64,000 nt of DNA from Dysgonamonadaceae bacterium. GTDB lineage: Bacteria > Bacteroidota > Bacteroidia > Bacteroidales > Dysgonomonadaceae. This document shows positions 10,289 through 19,329 of the stretch, one piece after another. The stretch's first letter is position 1, and each line of letters begins with the position of its first letter. The notes beneath the pieces were generated by a model. That model searched no databases, was not told where the DNA came from, and was given only the letters and a program-made list of their open reading frames with translations. The DNA is taken from contig JAIRUA010000031.1 in the NCBI GenBank assembly GCA_031254645.1, positions 1-64,000 of the forward strand, in the 5' to 3' direction. A program made the translations under genes and the position numbers.

Positions 10289-12001
10289 ATGAACATAACA
10301 GGAAGCGAAACCCTCATACGCTCACTTTTAGCCGAAGGCGTAAACACCATTTTCGGCTACCCCGGCGGTGCAATTATGCCCGTATTTGATGCGTTGTACG
10401 ATTTTAAGAAAGAGATTAACCACGTACTCGTTCGCCACGAACAAGGCGCGGTACACGCTGCGCAAGGCTACGCCCGCGTATCGGGAAAAACAGGCGTGGC
10501 GTTGGTAACATCGGGACCGGGTGCAACAAACGCTATCACAGGCATTACCGATGCAATGATGGACAGCACGCCGCTCGTCGTCATTTCGGGACAAGTAGCG
10601 TCATTTCTTCTCGGAAGCGATGCCTTTCAAGAGGCTGACGTGATTAGTTTGACACAACCGATAACGAAATGGACGTACCAAATTCGCCGTCCCGAAGACA
10701 TTCCTTGGGCAGTATCGCGTGCGTTTTATATTGCCGCGAGCGGTCGCCCCGGACCGGTAATGTTGGATATTGCAAGAGATGCGCAGTTAAATAAATGCGA
10801 TTATTCGTACAAAAAAACCGATTTTCTACGCAGCTACAAACCACTTTCCGAACCTGAATTGGACAAAATCGAATTGGCTGCCGAGATTATCAACAGCGCA
10901 AAAAAACCGCTTGCGTTGGTTGGTCAAGGCGTGATTTTGGGAAATGCGGAAGAAGAACTTCTTGCGTTTTTGGAAAAAGCAGATATTCCGTTTGGCTCCA
11001 CCATTCTCGGACTTTCGGCAATGCCCACCGACCACCCATTGAACAACGGAATGCTGGGAATGCACGGAAACGTATCGCCCAATATGAAAACCAATGAGTG
11101 CGATGTGCTGATTGCCATTGGAATGCGTTTCGACGACCGTGTTACAGGCAATTTGGCAACGTATGCCAAACAGGCAAAAGTCATTCATTTCGATATCGAT
11201 TTGGCGGAAATGGATAAAAACGTGAAAACCACCGTCAAAGTGTTGGGCGATGTCAAAGAAACATTACCTTTGATGACGAATTTCTTGGAAAAGAAATCGC
11301 ATACCGATTGGAAAACAGAATTTAAGCCCTACGACAAAACGGAATTCGACTGCGTTATAAAGGAGGAACTTTTTCCTGAATCGGGCGATATAAAAATGGG
11401 CGAAGTAATCAATAAAGTTACGGAAGCGACTCAAAATAAGGCGATCTGTGTTACCGATGTCGGACAAAACCAAATGATGGCTTCGCGTTATTTCAAATAC
11501 ACGCAATCGCGCAGTATGGTTACATCGGGCGCGTTGGGTACAATGGGATTTGGTTTGCCGGCGAGTATCGGGGCGAAATATGGTGCGCCGGACAGAACGG
11601 TTTGCCTTTTCGTGGGCGACGGCGGTATCCAAATGACCATTCAAGAATTGGGAACGATAATGGAACATAATGTCGATGTGAAGATTATTCTACTCAATAA
11701 CAGTTGGTTGGGAATGGTACGTCAATGGCAGGAACTATTTTTCAACGAACGCTATTCGGAAACGCAAATGCACAATCCCGATTTTATCAAAATTGCCGAT
11801 GCCTACAACATTAAAGGAAAAAAAGTAACACAACGCGAAGAATTAGACGATGCTATTGCCGAAATGCTCTCACACAAAGGAGCTTACCTGCTCGAAGTAC
11901 AGGTAGAAGCAAAAGGAATGGTATATCCGATGATGCCTGCGGGAAGTTGTGTAACAAATATTATGCTTGGTGAAGGAAGAACAATACAAAATGCTAAATA
12001 A
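10289..12001 (+). CDS. ilvB: Acetolactate synthase, large (catalytic) subunit
   Basis: IlvB is the thiamine-diphosphate enzyme that joins two pyruvates, or pyruvate and 2-oxobutyrate. The 570-residue protein opens ITGSETLIRSLLAEGVNTIFGYPGG, with the catalytic Glu in VRHEQGAVHAAQGYAR. The ThDP/Mg motif is GDGGIQMTIQELGT through LLNNSWLGMVRQWQ. The biosynthetic form is shown by the adjoining regulatory subunit: ilvN starts on the base after the ilvB stop. Acetolactate goes on to IlvC. Confidence 0.96.
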   Translation: MNITGSETLIRSLLAEGVNTIFGYPGGAIMPVFDALYDFKKEINHVLVRHEQGAVHAAQGYARVSGKTGVALVTSGPGATNAITGITDAMMDSTPLVVISGQVASFLLGSDAFQEADVISLTQPITKWTYQIRRPEDIPWAVSRAFYIAASGRPGPVMLDIARDAQLNKCDYSYKKTDFLRSYKPLSEPELDKIELAAEIINSAKKPLALVGQGVILGNAEEELLAFLEKADIPFGSTILGLSAMPTDHPLNNGMLGMHGNVSPNMKTNECDVLIAIGMRFDDRVTGNLATYAKQAKVIHFDIDLAEMDKNVKTTVKVLGDVKETLPLMTNFLEKKSHTDWKTEFKPYDKTEFDCVIKEELFPESGDIKMGEVINKVTEATQNKAICVTDVGQNQMMASRYFKYTQSRSMVTSGALGTMGFGLPASIGAKYGAPDRTVCLFVGDGGIQMTIQELGTIMEHNVDVKIILLNNSWLGMVRQWQELFFNERYSETQMHNPDFIKIADAYNIKGKKVTQREELDDAIAEMLSHKGAYLLEVQVEAKGMVYPMMPAGSCVTNIMLGEGRTIQNAK

Positions 12002-12571
12002 ATGACAATTATGACAGACAAAACATTATATACTATTACCATTTTTTCAGAAAATGCGGTAGGCGTACTCAATCAAATCACAGCAATTTTTATGCGCCGA
12101 CAGTTGAATATCGAAACTCTTTCCGTTTCGCCATCAGCAATTGAAGGGATTCACAAGTTTACCATTACGGCGTATTCTGATGATGCGGAATTGATGAAAA
12201 AATTGGTGCGTCAAATTGATAAACGTGTAGATATTTTGAAAGCCTATTTCAATATAGATGAAGAACTTGTTCATCAAGAGCTTGCGATGTACAAACTTTC
12301 TACCGAAAAGGTAATGGAACACGGCTCGGTCGAGTATCTGATTCGGAAGTACAATATTCGCGTGTTGGAAATCACGAAAGATTGCGTGGTATTCCTAAAA
12401 GCGGGTCATTATGCTGAAACGCAGGGGCTTTTCGATGAATTAGCGGCGGAAATAGGTGTGCTTCAATTTGTTCGTTCGGGAAGAATTGCGATAACAACAT
12501 CGCCTTTGGAACGATTGAGTGATATGTTGGCGAAAATAGAAGAAGAAAGAATGAAATTACAATCAAAATAA
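12002..12571 (+). CDS. ilvN: Acetolactate synthase, small (regulatory) subunit
   Basis: A 189-residue protein with an N-terminal ACT domain (TLYTITIFSENAVGVLNQIT, residues about 6-80) and the C-terminal IlvN domain found in the longer members of the family. It binds valine and controls IlvB. The start may be the ATG at 12002, directly after the ilvB stop, or the one three codons later. Confidence 0.93.
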   Translation: MTIMTDKTLYTITIFSENAVGVLNQITAIFMRRQLNIETLSVSPSAIEGIHKFTITAYSDDAELMKKLVRQIDKRVDILKAYFNIDEELVHQELAMYKLSTEKVMEHGSVEYLIRKYNIRVLEITKDCVVFLKAGHYAETQGLFDELAAEIGVLQFVRSGRIAITTSPLERLSDMLAKIEEERMKLQSK

Positions 12572-12600
12572 ATATAAACAACTAAATAAATATAAAAACT

Positions 12601-13647
12601 ATGGCAAAAATGAATTTTGGCGGAACTATCGAGAATGTAGTTACCCGCGACGAATTTCCACTCGAAAAAGCGAGAGAAGTATTAAAAAACGAAACTATCG
12701 CCATTATCGGTTATGGCGTGCAAGGACCCGGACAGTCGTTAAACCTGCGCGACAACGGTTTCAATGTGATTATCGGACAACGAAAAAACAGCAAATCGTG
12801 GAACAAAGCCGTTACCGACGGTTGGATTCCGGGCGAAACACTTTTTGAAATCGAAGAAGCGTGCCAACGTGGAACAATTATTCAATATTTGTTGTCTGAT
12901 GCAGCACAAATCGCCCTTTGGGACACGGTAAAAAAGCACCTCACATCGGGCAAAGCGTTGTATTTTTCGCACGGTTTCGGCATCACGTACAAAGAGCGCA
13001 CAGGCATCGTTCCGCCTGCCGATGTTGATGTGATTTTGGTTGCACCAAAAGGCTCGGGAACAAGTCTTCGCCGAATGTTCCTCGAAGGACGCGGACTTAA
13101 TTCAAGCTACGCCATTTTCCAAGATGCGACAGGTCGCGCGTTTGAACGTGTTGTGGCGTTGGGTATCGGCGTTGGGTCGGGCTATTTGTTTGAAACCGAT
13201 TTCAAACGCGAAGTATATTCCGACCTTACAGGCGAACGTGGCACGTTAATGGGTGCTATTCAAGGACTTTTGTTGGCACAGTACGAAGTACTTCGCGAAA
13301 ACGGACACACACCGTCGGAAGCATTCAACGAAACGGTAGAAGAACTCACGCAATCGCTAATGCCGCTTTTCGCCGAAAACGGTATGGACTGGATGTACGC
13401 CAACTGTTCAACCACCGCACAGCGAGGCGCATTGGACTGGATGACGCCTTTTCACGATGCTACAAAACCTGTTTTCGAGAAACTCTACAAAGAGGTGGCA
13501 AACGGCAACGAAGCGCAACGCTCCATCGACACCAATTCAAAATCCGATTATCGCGAAGGTTTGGAAAAAGAGTTGAAAGCACTTCGTGAAAGCGAAATGT
13601 GGCAAACGGGCGCAGTGGTTAGGAAGTTGAGACCGGAGAATAATTAA
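12601..13647 (+). CDS. ilvC: Ketol-acid reductoisomerase
   Basis: IlvC isomerises and reduces acetolactate or acetohydroxybutyrate with NAD(P)H. The 348-residue class I enzyme has a Bacteroidetes-type nucleotide loop, GYGVQGPGQSLNLRDNGF followed by IIGQRKNSKSW. The C-terminal knotted domain carries the metal and substrate residues (FETDFKREVYSDLTGERG and CSTTAQRGALDW). It is the last gene of the ilv run and is followed by a heptamer-based hairpin facing the convergent tryptophanase gene. Confidence 0.96.
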   Translation: MAKMNFGGTIENVVTRDEFPLEKAREVLKNETIAIIGYGVQGPGQSLNLRDNGFNVIIGQRKNSKSWNKAVTDGWIPGETLFEIEEACQRGTIIQYLLSDAAQIALWDTVKKHLTSGKALYFSHGFGITYKERTGIVPPADVDVILVAPKGSGTSLRRMFLEGRGLNSSYAIFQDATGRAFERVVALGIGVGSGYLFETDFKREVYSDLTGERGTLMGAIQGLLLAQYEVLRENGHTPSEAFNETVEELTQSLMPLFAENGMDWMYANCSTTAQRGALDWMTPFHDATKPVFEKLYKEVANGNEAQRSIDTNSKSDYREGLEKELKALRESEMWQTGAVVRKLRPENN

Positions 13648-13654
13648 AATTAAT

Positions 13655-13735
13655 GGTTTAAAGATTTAAGGTTTAAAGTTTAAGGCTGCTGTCTTGAACC
13701 TTAAACCTTAAGCTTTAAATCTTTAAACCTTAAAC
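13655..13735. terminator. Bidirectional hairpin between ilvC and tnaA
   Basis: Left words (ggtttaaagatttaagg) pair with the right part (ccttaaa ... ctttaaatctttaaacc). Both arms are runs of 7-8-base words. It lies between convergent genes and touches the tnaA stop codon, so it can serve both transcripts. Confidence 0.7.
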
Positions 13736-15103
13736 TTTTGCAAGTTCAACCGTAAAATGCCGCATAATCGGCGCTTCGTGCACAATTTTATATCCTGATG
13801 TGATACTTTCACGACGGTCAAACACATTTTTCAATGCAGCGGCAACCACAGCAATATGATTGTCCGTGTAGCAACGGCGCGGAATTGCCAAGCGCAACAA
13901 CTCTAATTCGGGATAACGATTTTTACGCGTAACAGGGTCGCGGTCAGCCAAAATTGCACCGATTTCTACACCACGAATCCCGGCTTCCAAATACAATTCG
14001 ATACCCAACGTTTGCGCCAGAAATTCTTCACGAGGTACATTGGTCAGCACTTTTTTAGCATCAATAAAAATGGCGTGTCCGCCGGCAGGACGTTGATACG
14101 GAATACCGTATCCGTCTAATAATTCGCCCAAATACGCCACCTGTTTGATGCGCGTTTCAAGGTAATCGAACTCTGTTCCTTCGTCCAAACCCACAGCCAA
14201 AGCGTTCATATCTCTGCCGCTCATTCCGCCGTAAGTTACAAATCCTTCAAACATTATGTTGTAAACCGAAGCTTTATCAAACCACTCTTTGTGGCGCGTG
14301 GCAATAAATCCGCCGATGTTTACAATCGCATCTTTTTTGCTGCTCATCGTCATTGCATCGGCATACGAATACATTTCCGCAACAATTTCTTTGATTGATT
14401 TGTTTTCGAAACCTTTTTCACGCGTTTTGATAAAATAAGCATTTTCGGCAAAACGGGCAGAATCGAAAATCACAGGTTTTTTATATTTTTCCGCCAATGC
14501 ACGCACCCCACGAATACATTCCATTGACACCGGCTGTCCGCCTGCCGTGTTGTTGGTAACAGTAACGAGCACAAAAGGAATTTTTTCGTGGTGTTCTGTC
14601 AATGCTTTTTCCAATTTCGTCAAACACATATTTCCTTTGAAAGGCAATTCCATTTGAGTGTTAGCCGCTTCGGAAATAGTACAATCGAGCGCAACAGCTT
14701 TTCGATACTCGATATGTCCTTTTGTAGTGTCAAAATGCGAGTTGCCGGGAATAATATCGTCCTCTTTGATGAGCACCGAAAACAACACATTTTCCGCTGC
14801 ACGACCTTGATGCGTAGGCAAAAAGTAGTCAAATCCGAGAATGGTTTTGATTGCTGCTTTGAGGTTGTAATAGGAAGAAGCGCCGGCATAGCTTTCGTCG
14901 CCCAACATCATCGCCGACCATTGGCGGTCACTCATCGCTCCGGTGCCGGAATCGGTCAGTAAGTCGATGAATACCTGTTCACTGCGCAAGTTGAAAAGAT
15001 TGTAATGCGCCTCTTTAATCCACTTTTCACGCTCAGCACGTGTGCTGCGGCGAAGTGGCTCTACCATTTTGATTCGATACGATTCAGAAAAAGGAAGTTC
15101 CAT
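13730..15103 (-). CDS. tnaA: Tryptophanase
   Basis: The 457-residue PLP enzyme splits tryptophan to indole, pyruvate and ammonia. The PLP lysine is in MSSKKD (residue 257 by count). Typical blocks are DLLTDSGTGAMSD, PTHQGRAAENVL and TNNTAGGQPVSM. The close relative tyrosine phenol-lyase has SMERG where this protein has GIRGVEIG, so tryptophanase is the better call. The start is the ATG at 15103. Its own promoter is visible upstream. No tnaC-like leader or tnaB permease is adjacent. Confidence 0.93.
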   Translation of the reverse strand: MELPFSESYRIKMVEPLRRSTRAEREKWIKEAHYNLFNLRSEQVFIDLLTDSGTGAMSDRQWSAMMLGDESYAGASSYYNLKAAIKTILGFDYFLPTHQGRAAENVLFSVLIKEDDIIPGNSHFDTTKGHIEYRKAVALDCTISEAANTQMELPFKGNMCLTKLEKALTEHHEKIPFVLVTVTNNTAGGQPVSMECIRGVRALAEKYKKPVIFDSARFAENAYFIKTREKGFENKSIKEIVAEMYSYADAMTMSSKKDAIVNIGGFIATRHKEWFDKASVYNIMFEGFVTYGGMSGRDMNALAVGLDEGTEFDYLETRIKQVAYLGELLDGYGIPYQRPAGGHAIFIDAKKVLTNVPREEFLAQTLGIELYLEAGIRGVEIGAILADRDPVTRKNRYPELELLRLAIPRRCYTDNHIAVVAAALKNVFDRRESITSGYKIVHEAPIMRHFTVELAKV

Positions 15104-15135
15104 AGTTTAATTGCAATTTGATGTTTTATTTTGGA

Positions 15136-15166
15136 CAAATGTAAGAATAAAAACCAAGAATGACAA
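15136..15166 (-). promoter_or_regulatory. tnaA promoter
   Basis: On the - strand a TTG (15164-15166) is followed after 20 bases by TACATTTG (15136-15143), a good Bacteroidetes promoter about 35 bases before the tnaA start. Confidence 0.6.
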
Positions 15167-15207
15167 TGTTTTGATGTGTAAATTGTTGTTTTGCTCAGAC
15201 TGTTAGT

Positions 15208-15903
15208 TTAATTTTCTTCCTCTTCTTCTTCATTTTCCACAGGTTCTCCTCGTCCAACAAGTGTATTCACCTCGAATTCTCGTAATATAGTATCTAATCT
15301 CGCCGCTCGCCTTCTGGCTCTGCGGTTATTGATAGCGCGGACGGGGTCTAAGGTATCAACAGTACCTGCATTGTTCAATCTGCGACCTACTCGTTGCACC
15401 CATTCGGGAGAATTTTCATCGTAATAAATATCGAGGTTTTGCATTTTACCGCCACTTCCTACAATTCCTCCTCCTCCAAGTCCGCTAAAACCGGAAAATT
15501 GCGCCCTTTGTGCTGTGCTTCGTGAATCGGGAATGGGATTGTATTTTCCGGTGGCGTAATCAATTCGCGAACGAGCCACTGCGCTTCGGTCTTCGTTGGT
15601 ATAATTCAAATTCAGGTTTACTCGAAATTGTTCGGGTTGATAAAGTGTTTGTATTCTATCGTATTTCGTAGGAAGTACTGTAGTCGGCGATACTCTTAAC
15701 ATTTCTTGTTGTGGTTGTTGCTGTGGCAACGGACGATTAAATGTAGGCTGCTGTTGTTGCGGCAATGGTCGAATTTCGGGTTGAATCATCTCTTGGCGAA
15801 GCCTTCTTCTGAATTCTTCGTTGAAATCCTGCGCGTTTAGTTTTGATGCAGCGAAAACTAACAAAACAGTCACTATGAGAGAGTTAAAAGCTCTACTTTT
15901 CAC
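15208..15903 (-). CDS. Secreted Gln/Pro-rich protein of unknown function
   Basis: A 231-residue protein with a signal peptide (about residues 1-24, ending LNA before QDF). A Gln/Pro-rich stretch (PLPQQQQPTFNRPLPQQQ) follows at residues about 47-68. Next come a Gly-rich patch (SGLGGGGIVGSGG), an Arg-rich patch and a run of acidic residues at the end. The start is a GTG at 15903; no ATG would keep the signal peptide. No family is recognised. It is about 90 bases downstream of a membrane-anchored coiled-coil gene in the same direction, and the two may form an envelope operon. Confidence 0.7.
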   Translation of the reverse strand: MKSRAFNSLIVTVLLVFAASKLNAQDFNEEFRRRLRQEMIQPEIRPLPQQQQPTFNRPLPQQQPQQEMLRVSPTTVLPTKYDRIQTLYQPEQFRVNLNLNYTNEDRSAVARSRIDYATGKYNPIPDSRSTAQRAQFSGFSGLGGGGIVGSGGKMQNLDIYYDENSPEWVQRVGRRLNNAGTVDTLDPVRAINNRRARRRAARLDTILREFEVNTLVGRGEPVENEEEEEEN

Positions 15904-15934
15904 GTCTGTGAAATTGGTTTTTTATAAATAGAAC

Positions 15935-15962
15935 AGAGGGATCACCGCAAGAGTGCACCCCT
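15935..15962. repeat. Short interspersed hairpin (aggg..accgcaag..cccct)
   Basis: The sequence from agggatcaccgcaag to tgcacccct is an imperfect hairpin. Its reverse complement resembles the element at 32702-32723 (ggggcgatccttacggtcgccc). It is a copy of a short GC-rich repeat common in Bacteroidetes spacers. Confidence 0.4.
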
Positions 15963-15991
15963 ACAATCGTAAATCTAAAATCGCAAATCAA

Positions 15992-16897
15992 TTACTCTTG
16001 CATCGAAAAAGTACTTCTACCAATGTGGTGTCCGTCAGCAAAAATATCTACTTGAAATGTGCCCGGCTGCAAAAATTCTTCAATGTCCCAAAACAGGGTT
16101 ACCGGTGTTTCTTCGCCGCCATATTCCACATTACGTCTCATTGAATATTGTATGTTGCTGTTTTCGAAAGCGAAAGTTCCGCTACCGGCTTTTGTCAATA
16201 GCGTTCCGTTGGGCGACATCAGGCGAACATATATCGTACGCTCGCCCGGAACAGCAGTAATGTTGCGAGCAATGGTAAACGACACTGCAAATTGATTACT
16301 TCTACTCAATCGTGTTTGGTCGCGCCCTCTATCGTTCACGGCTCTCACATTGATATTCACGGCAACTAATTGAGCAGCAAGCGATACACGATCCGAAAGC
16401 TGTTGCCTTTCTTGCCTTACCTGCGTGAGTGCACGAGTAGTTTGCTGATATTGTTGCGTAATTTGCTGATTTTCGGCACGAAGTTCTTGATTGAGCCGAT
16501 TCAACGAGTCGATTTGTTGCACATATGAACGAAGGATTCTTCGCAACGTAGCCAATTCGTCTCTCAAACGTCTGATTTCGGCTTGATTGGCAGTGTTAGT
16601 TTGCCGAAGTTCTTCTTGTAAGCGAAGTACGCGCGCTTGTTCGTTTTCTAATCTATGTAGCAATGAATCGTTGTGAACACTAAACCTAAACCCCTCATAC
16701 TGAAGTGCAATGGCTTCAAATTCATCGTCAAGCTCTTGCATATTGATTTCCATAAGTTGCTGCATATCATCCAACTGCGAATTTTTATTGACTAAAAAGC
16801 CGATAAGAATGGCTAATACAATGGCTAATACGCCTATGATGGCTATGAGTTGCGGTGTGCGCTCTTTGAGATTCATACGTTTATTTTGTTTATTCAA
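15992..16897 (-). CDS. Membrane-anchored coiled-coil protein
   Basis: A 301-residue protein with one N-terminal membrane span (about 16-36: LIAIIGVLAIVLAILIGFLV). A long coiled coil follows (about 38-175, many LEN/LQEEL/LRAEN heptads). The C-terminal globular beta-rich domain of about 120 residues contains GERTIYVRLMSPNG and FQVDIFADGHHIGRSTF. It resembles conserved Bacteroidetes envelope proteins without a known role. A second possible start lies seven codons in (MNLKER). Confidence 0.75.
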   Translation of the reverse strand: MNKQNKRMNLKERTPQLIAIIGVLAIVLAILIGFLVNKNSQLDDMQQLMEINMQELDDEFEAIALQYEGFRFSVHNDSLLHRLENEQARVLRLQEELRQTNTANQAEIRRLRDELATLRRILRSYVQQIDSLNRLNQELRAENQQITQQYQQTTRALTQVRQERQQLSDRVSLAAQLVAVNINVRAVNDRGRDQTRLSRSNQFAVSFTIARNITAVPGERTIYVRLMSPNGTLLTKAGSGTFAFENSNIQYSMRRNVEYGGEETPVTLFWDIEEFLQPGTFQVDIFADGHHIGRSTFSMQE

Positions 16898-16905
16898 ATA
16901 ATGCG

Positions 16906-16936
16906 CAAAAATAGATGTTTTCTATTTAATAGACAA
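16906..16936 (-). promoter_or_regulatory. Promoter of the coiled-coil gene
   Basis: On the - strand TTG (16934-16936), 20 bases, then TATTTTTG (16906-16913), immediately before the start at 16897. The leader would be very short. Confidence 0.45.
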
Positions 16937-16982
16937 TTGATTTGGTGGTTTTTTCGTTAATTTAGGATTTGAGGAAGAAGGG

Positions 16983-17612
16983 TTAATTATCACAAACACA
17001 CCGAAGCAAAAGTCCGAGGCTCTTGATGCCCCGACCCAGCGGGAAGATGTTGTCGTGTGTGTCGAAGTACAAGTAGTGCCCATAGTCTGCATCGTACTCG
17101 GACTGCGACCAATAGAGCCCCCAAGCGCCTCGACTCCACACCGAAGCTCCCGAAACACAGACACCGCCATAAGCAGCACCCCAATCGCTAAGATACCTGT
17201 TACGAATAATTGTGTCGTTTTGATTATTACTTCCTGTTCCACCAAGAGCTACGTCCAAGTTAACAAAATCTTGCTGTGTTGGAACACGCCAAGGCGCAGG
17301 ACAAAGTTGAGCAGCAAAACGAACAACAGCATACCACGAAAAGAAAACGCCAAAGTTAGGATTAATACGACAATCAGCTCTAAAATTACCAGCCGACCCT
17401 CCATTAAAAGTTGGCTTATTACAATTCGCGGCTTGAACCGCATCCGACCAAGTTTGAGAGCCGACAGTCCACATTTTATCAGATACAAAAGAAATTGTAC
17501 CCAAATCCTCCCCCCAACCCGGTAGTTCGGTGTCGTTGCAAGTTTTCATTTGTGCGTTTATCGTGTTTATGATAAACAGTGTAATAATAGTAAGAAACAG
17601 CATTTTTTTCAT
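16983..17612 (-). CDS. Secreted FISUMP-domain (lectin-fold-like) protein
   Basis: A 209-residue protein with a signal peptide (residues 1-20, ending INA before QMK). The rest is a Fibrobacter succinogenes major paralogous domain: WTVGSQTWSDAVQAANC, then CPAPWRVPTQQDFVNLD, and a final YWSQSEYDADYGHYLYF ... LLLRCV. The fold is related to the C-type-lectin/formylglycine-enzyme class and often serves in binding. The last 60 or so codons are GC-richer than the rest and end in the same RCV motif as the pilus tip proteins here. It stands alone, divergent from pilus locus 1, so it could be a diversified secreted binding protein. Confidence 0.75.
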   Translation of the reverse strand: MKKMLFLTIITLFIINTINAQMKTCNDTELPGWGEDLGTISFVSDKMWTVGSQTWSDAVQAANCNKPTFNGGSAGNFRADCRINPNFGVFFSWYAVVRFAAQLCPAPWRVPTQQDFVNLDVALGGTGSNNQNDTIIRNRYLSDWGAAYGGVCVSGASVWSRGAWGLYWSQSEYDADYGHYLYFDTHDNIFPLGRGIKSLGLLLRCVCDN

Positions 17613-17695
17613 AGTGTTATTCGTTTTTTGTTTTATATCCTATTGTCATTGTTCGCTACGCCGCTTTTGCTTGCGTGCAACTCAATAAATATATG

Positions 17696-17726
17696 CAAAT
17701 GTACAACATTTCGTCAACAGTCGCAA
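17696..17726 (-). promoter_or_regulatory. Promoter of the FISUMP gene
   Basis: On the - strand TTG (17724-17726), 20 bases, then TACATTTG (17696-17703), about 85 bases before the start. The remaining spacer (17727-17960) is AT-rich and I see no gene in it. Confidence 0.55.
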
Positions 17727-17961
17727 CAAACTGTCAAAAATTTTATCGACCGTAACTTCAACTACCGAATGCAAATTTATTTTGCTGCAAATTTAGGAAG
17801 AAAATTTATTTTGGCGAATAGAAATTCAATTTTTTCTCTTAGTCTATTGTTTAATTTATGTTGTATTATTTTGCAATGAAAACAAGTGAATCCAAAGCAC
17901 TGGCTTTCAATAGTTTTTATCGAAATTTTAACAATCTCTAAGAGCCTGTAAAAAAAATTGG

Positions 17962-17993
17962 TTGATTTGCAAAACTTTTATTCCATATTTTTG
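17962..17993 (+). promoter_or_regulatory. Promoter of pilus locus 1
   Basis: TTG (17962-17964), 21 bases, then TATTTTTG (17986-17993), with a leader of about 110 bases before the fimbrillin ATG. Unlike loci 2 and 3, I found no inverted repeats around it, so this locus looks constitutively oriented. Confidence 0.5.
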
Positions 17994-18113
17994 TTTTAAA
18001 TGTAAAATAGAGAAACAAATTATATGTATGATATAATGATTTATCGCTAAAATACACCCTGTAAAGGGCATATAAATAGACAGTGAAAATTCATTTAATT
18101 AATTTTTATAAGT

Positions 18114-19247
18114 ATGAAAAGTAAATTCTTTATGACTGCCCTTGCGGCAGCAATGCTCTTCTCCGCTTGTAGCAAAGAAGAGGTAGACAACAGCACTACA
18201 ACGCTTACCGTTAAAGTTGAGGCAGCGGCGTCTAGAGCCATCCAAGCACCCGGGACAACAAATCCCATTACTCTTGCTAATGGAGTTATTTTCTTGTTAG
18301 CTCCTGATGGTACTGTAAATAGCGCGACAGCGTTGAATCCCAGTCAGGTAATGGGTTCGGGGCAAGTTTTTACCGGTGTTCCATCTTCTTCGCGGGTTTT
18401 TATAGTGGCTAATGCACCCGCTGCTGCTCAAACAGCATTATTAGCAGCAACGTCATTTGCCGATATTCAGGCAGTAACAACAGATGCTCTTGGCTATCAA
18501 TCTACGCTTTACAGCAATGTTGCTTTATCTAACGCTGATGGTTATCCGGCACATATTACTATTGTGAACCCTGCTACCGCTACGGTAAACGTGAGTATTT
18601 CGCCTGTTATCGCCCGCTTAGAGCTTGCAGGTATTACCGGCGGTGAATACACCGACCCTGCCAACACGCAGAATATGACTCGTATTGTGGGCTTCGAAGT
18701 CCTTGGTGTTTTTCTGGATTCTTATTTTCCGGAGTTCACGTATACAGGAGGTGGATATGGAACTTTGGTTGAGATAAACCAGACAGAGGTAGCGAATCCG
18801 GCTGTTACTTGGACAGGTATTCAAGACAGACCTACAGCTCCTGCCACTGCTTGGACTGCCTCAGGTACTCCTCCGATAGCTATTCCGGGTGCCGGGCAAG
18901 TATGGGGATATAATGTTCCGGCTACTACACTGTCGCCATTGGTAATTGCTGTTCATATTGTTACATACGAAACATCAACTGATGGTGGTACTACTTGGGT
19001 AGCAGGTAGCGGTAGTTATATGGGTATCCAGTATATCACGGTTAGCGGATTTAATGTAACCATTGGCGGGAATACCGGACTTGCAACGCAGTTTGATAGA
19101 GGTCATATCTATCAAATTCCGGCAAGCGGATTGGTATTTACCACAAATAACCTCCACGAGACGCCGAATCCGGTAGATGTAGACCTTACTGTAAATGTAA
19201 CGATTCAGAACTGGACTCTTGTGCCAACAACGACAATTTTAGAGTAA
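18114..19247 (+). CDS. Major fimbrillin subunit, pilus locus 1
   Basis: A 377-residue type V pilin of the FimA/Mfa1 kind. The lipobox is FSAC with Cys19, so it is exported as a lipoprotein. In this class an arginine-specific protease then removes the N-terminal strand; the likely site is R41 in ASRAIQAPG. The rest is beta-rich with Ala/Thr/Gly-rich loops and ends LVPTTTILE. It heads the locus and is paralogous to the proteins at 32801 and 43733, which share AIQAP and the SRVFIVAN-like strand. It should polymerise into the pilus shaft. Confidence 0.85.
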   Translation: MKSKFFMTALAAAMLFSACSKEEVDNSTTTLTVKVEAAASRAIQAPGTTNPITLANGVIFLLAPDGTVNSATALNPSQVMGSGQVFTGVPSSSRVFIVANAPAAAQTALLAATSFADIQAVTTDALGYQSTLYSNVALSNADGYPAHITIVNPATATVNVSISPVIARLELAGITGGEYTDPANTQNMTRIVGFEVLGVFLDSYFPEFTYTGGGYGTLVEINQTEVANPAVTWTGIQDRPTAPATAWTASGTPPIAIPGAGQVWGYNVPATTLSPLVIAVHIVTYETSTDGGTTWVAGSGSYMGIQYITVSGFNVTIGGNTGLATQFDRGHIYQIPASGLVFTTNNLHETPNPVDVDLTVNVTIQNWTLVPTTTILE

Positions 19248-19329
19248 TTATTGTGGAATTTAAAAACAAGGCAGTAGAGGAGTGATACCTCTGCTGCTTA
19301 CATACAATATTTTAGTTACAAAACAAAAT

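Noticed and set aside
13730..15103. Tyrosine phenol-lyase
   Set aside because: The position occupied by SMERG in that enzyme reads GIRGVEIG here, as in tryptophanases.
16922..17245. Second open frame opposite or overlapping the FISUMP gene
   Set aside because: It overlaps a gene with a signal peptide and clear domain match; its composition is that of a shadow frame.
17550..17879. Forward open frame of 109 codons upstream of locus 1
   Set aside because: It starts within the opposite-strand FISUMP gene, crosses that gene's promoter and has no recognisable domain or ribosome site.
17613..18113. Invertible promoter before pilus locus 1
   Set aside because: No inverted repeat pair or C/G hairpin like those at loci 2 and 3 was found, and a forward promoter is already in place.
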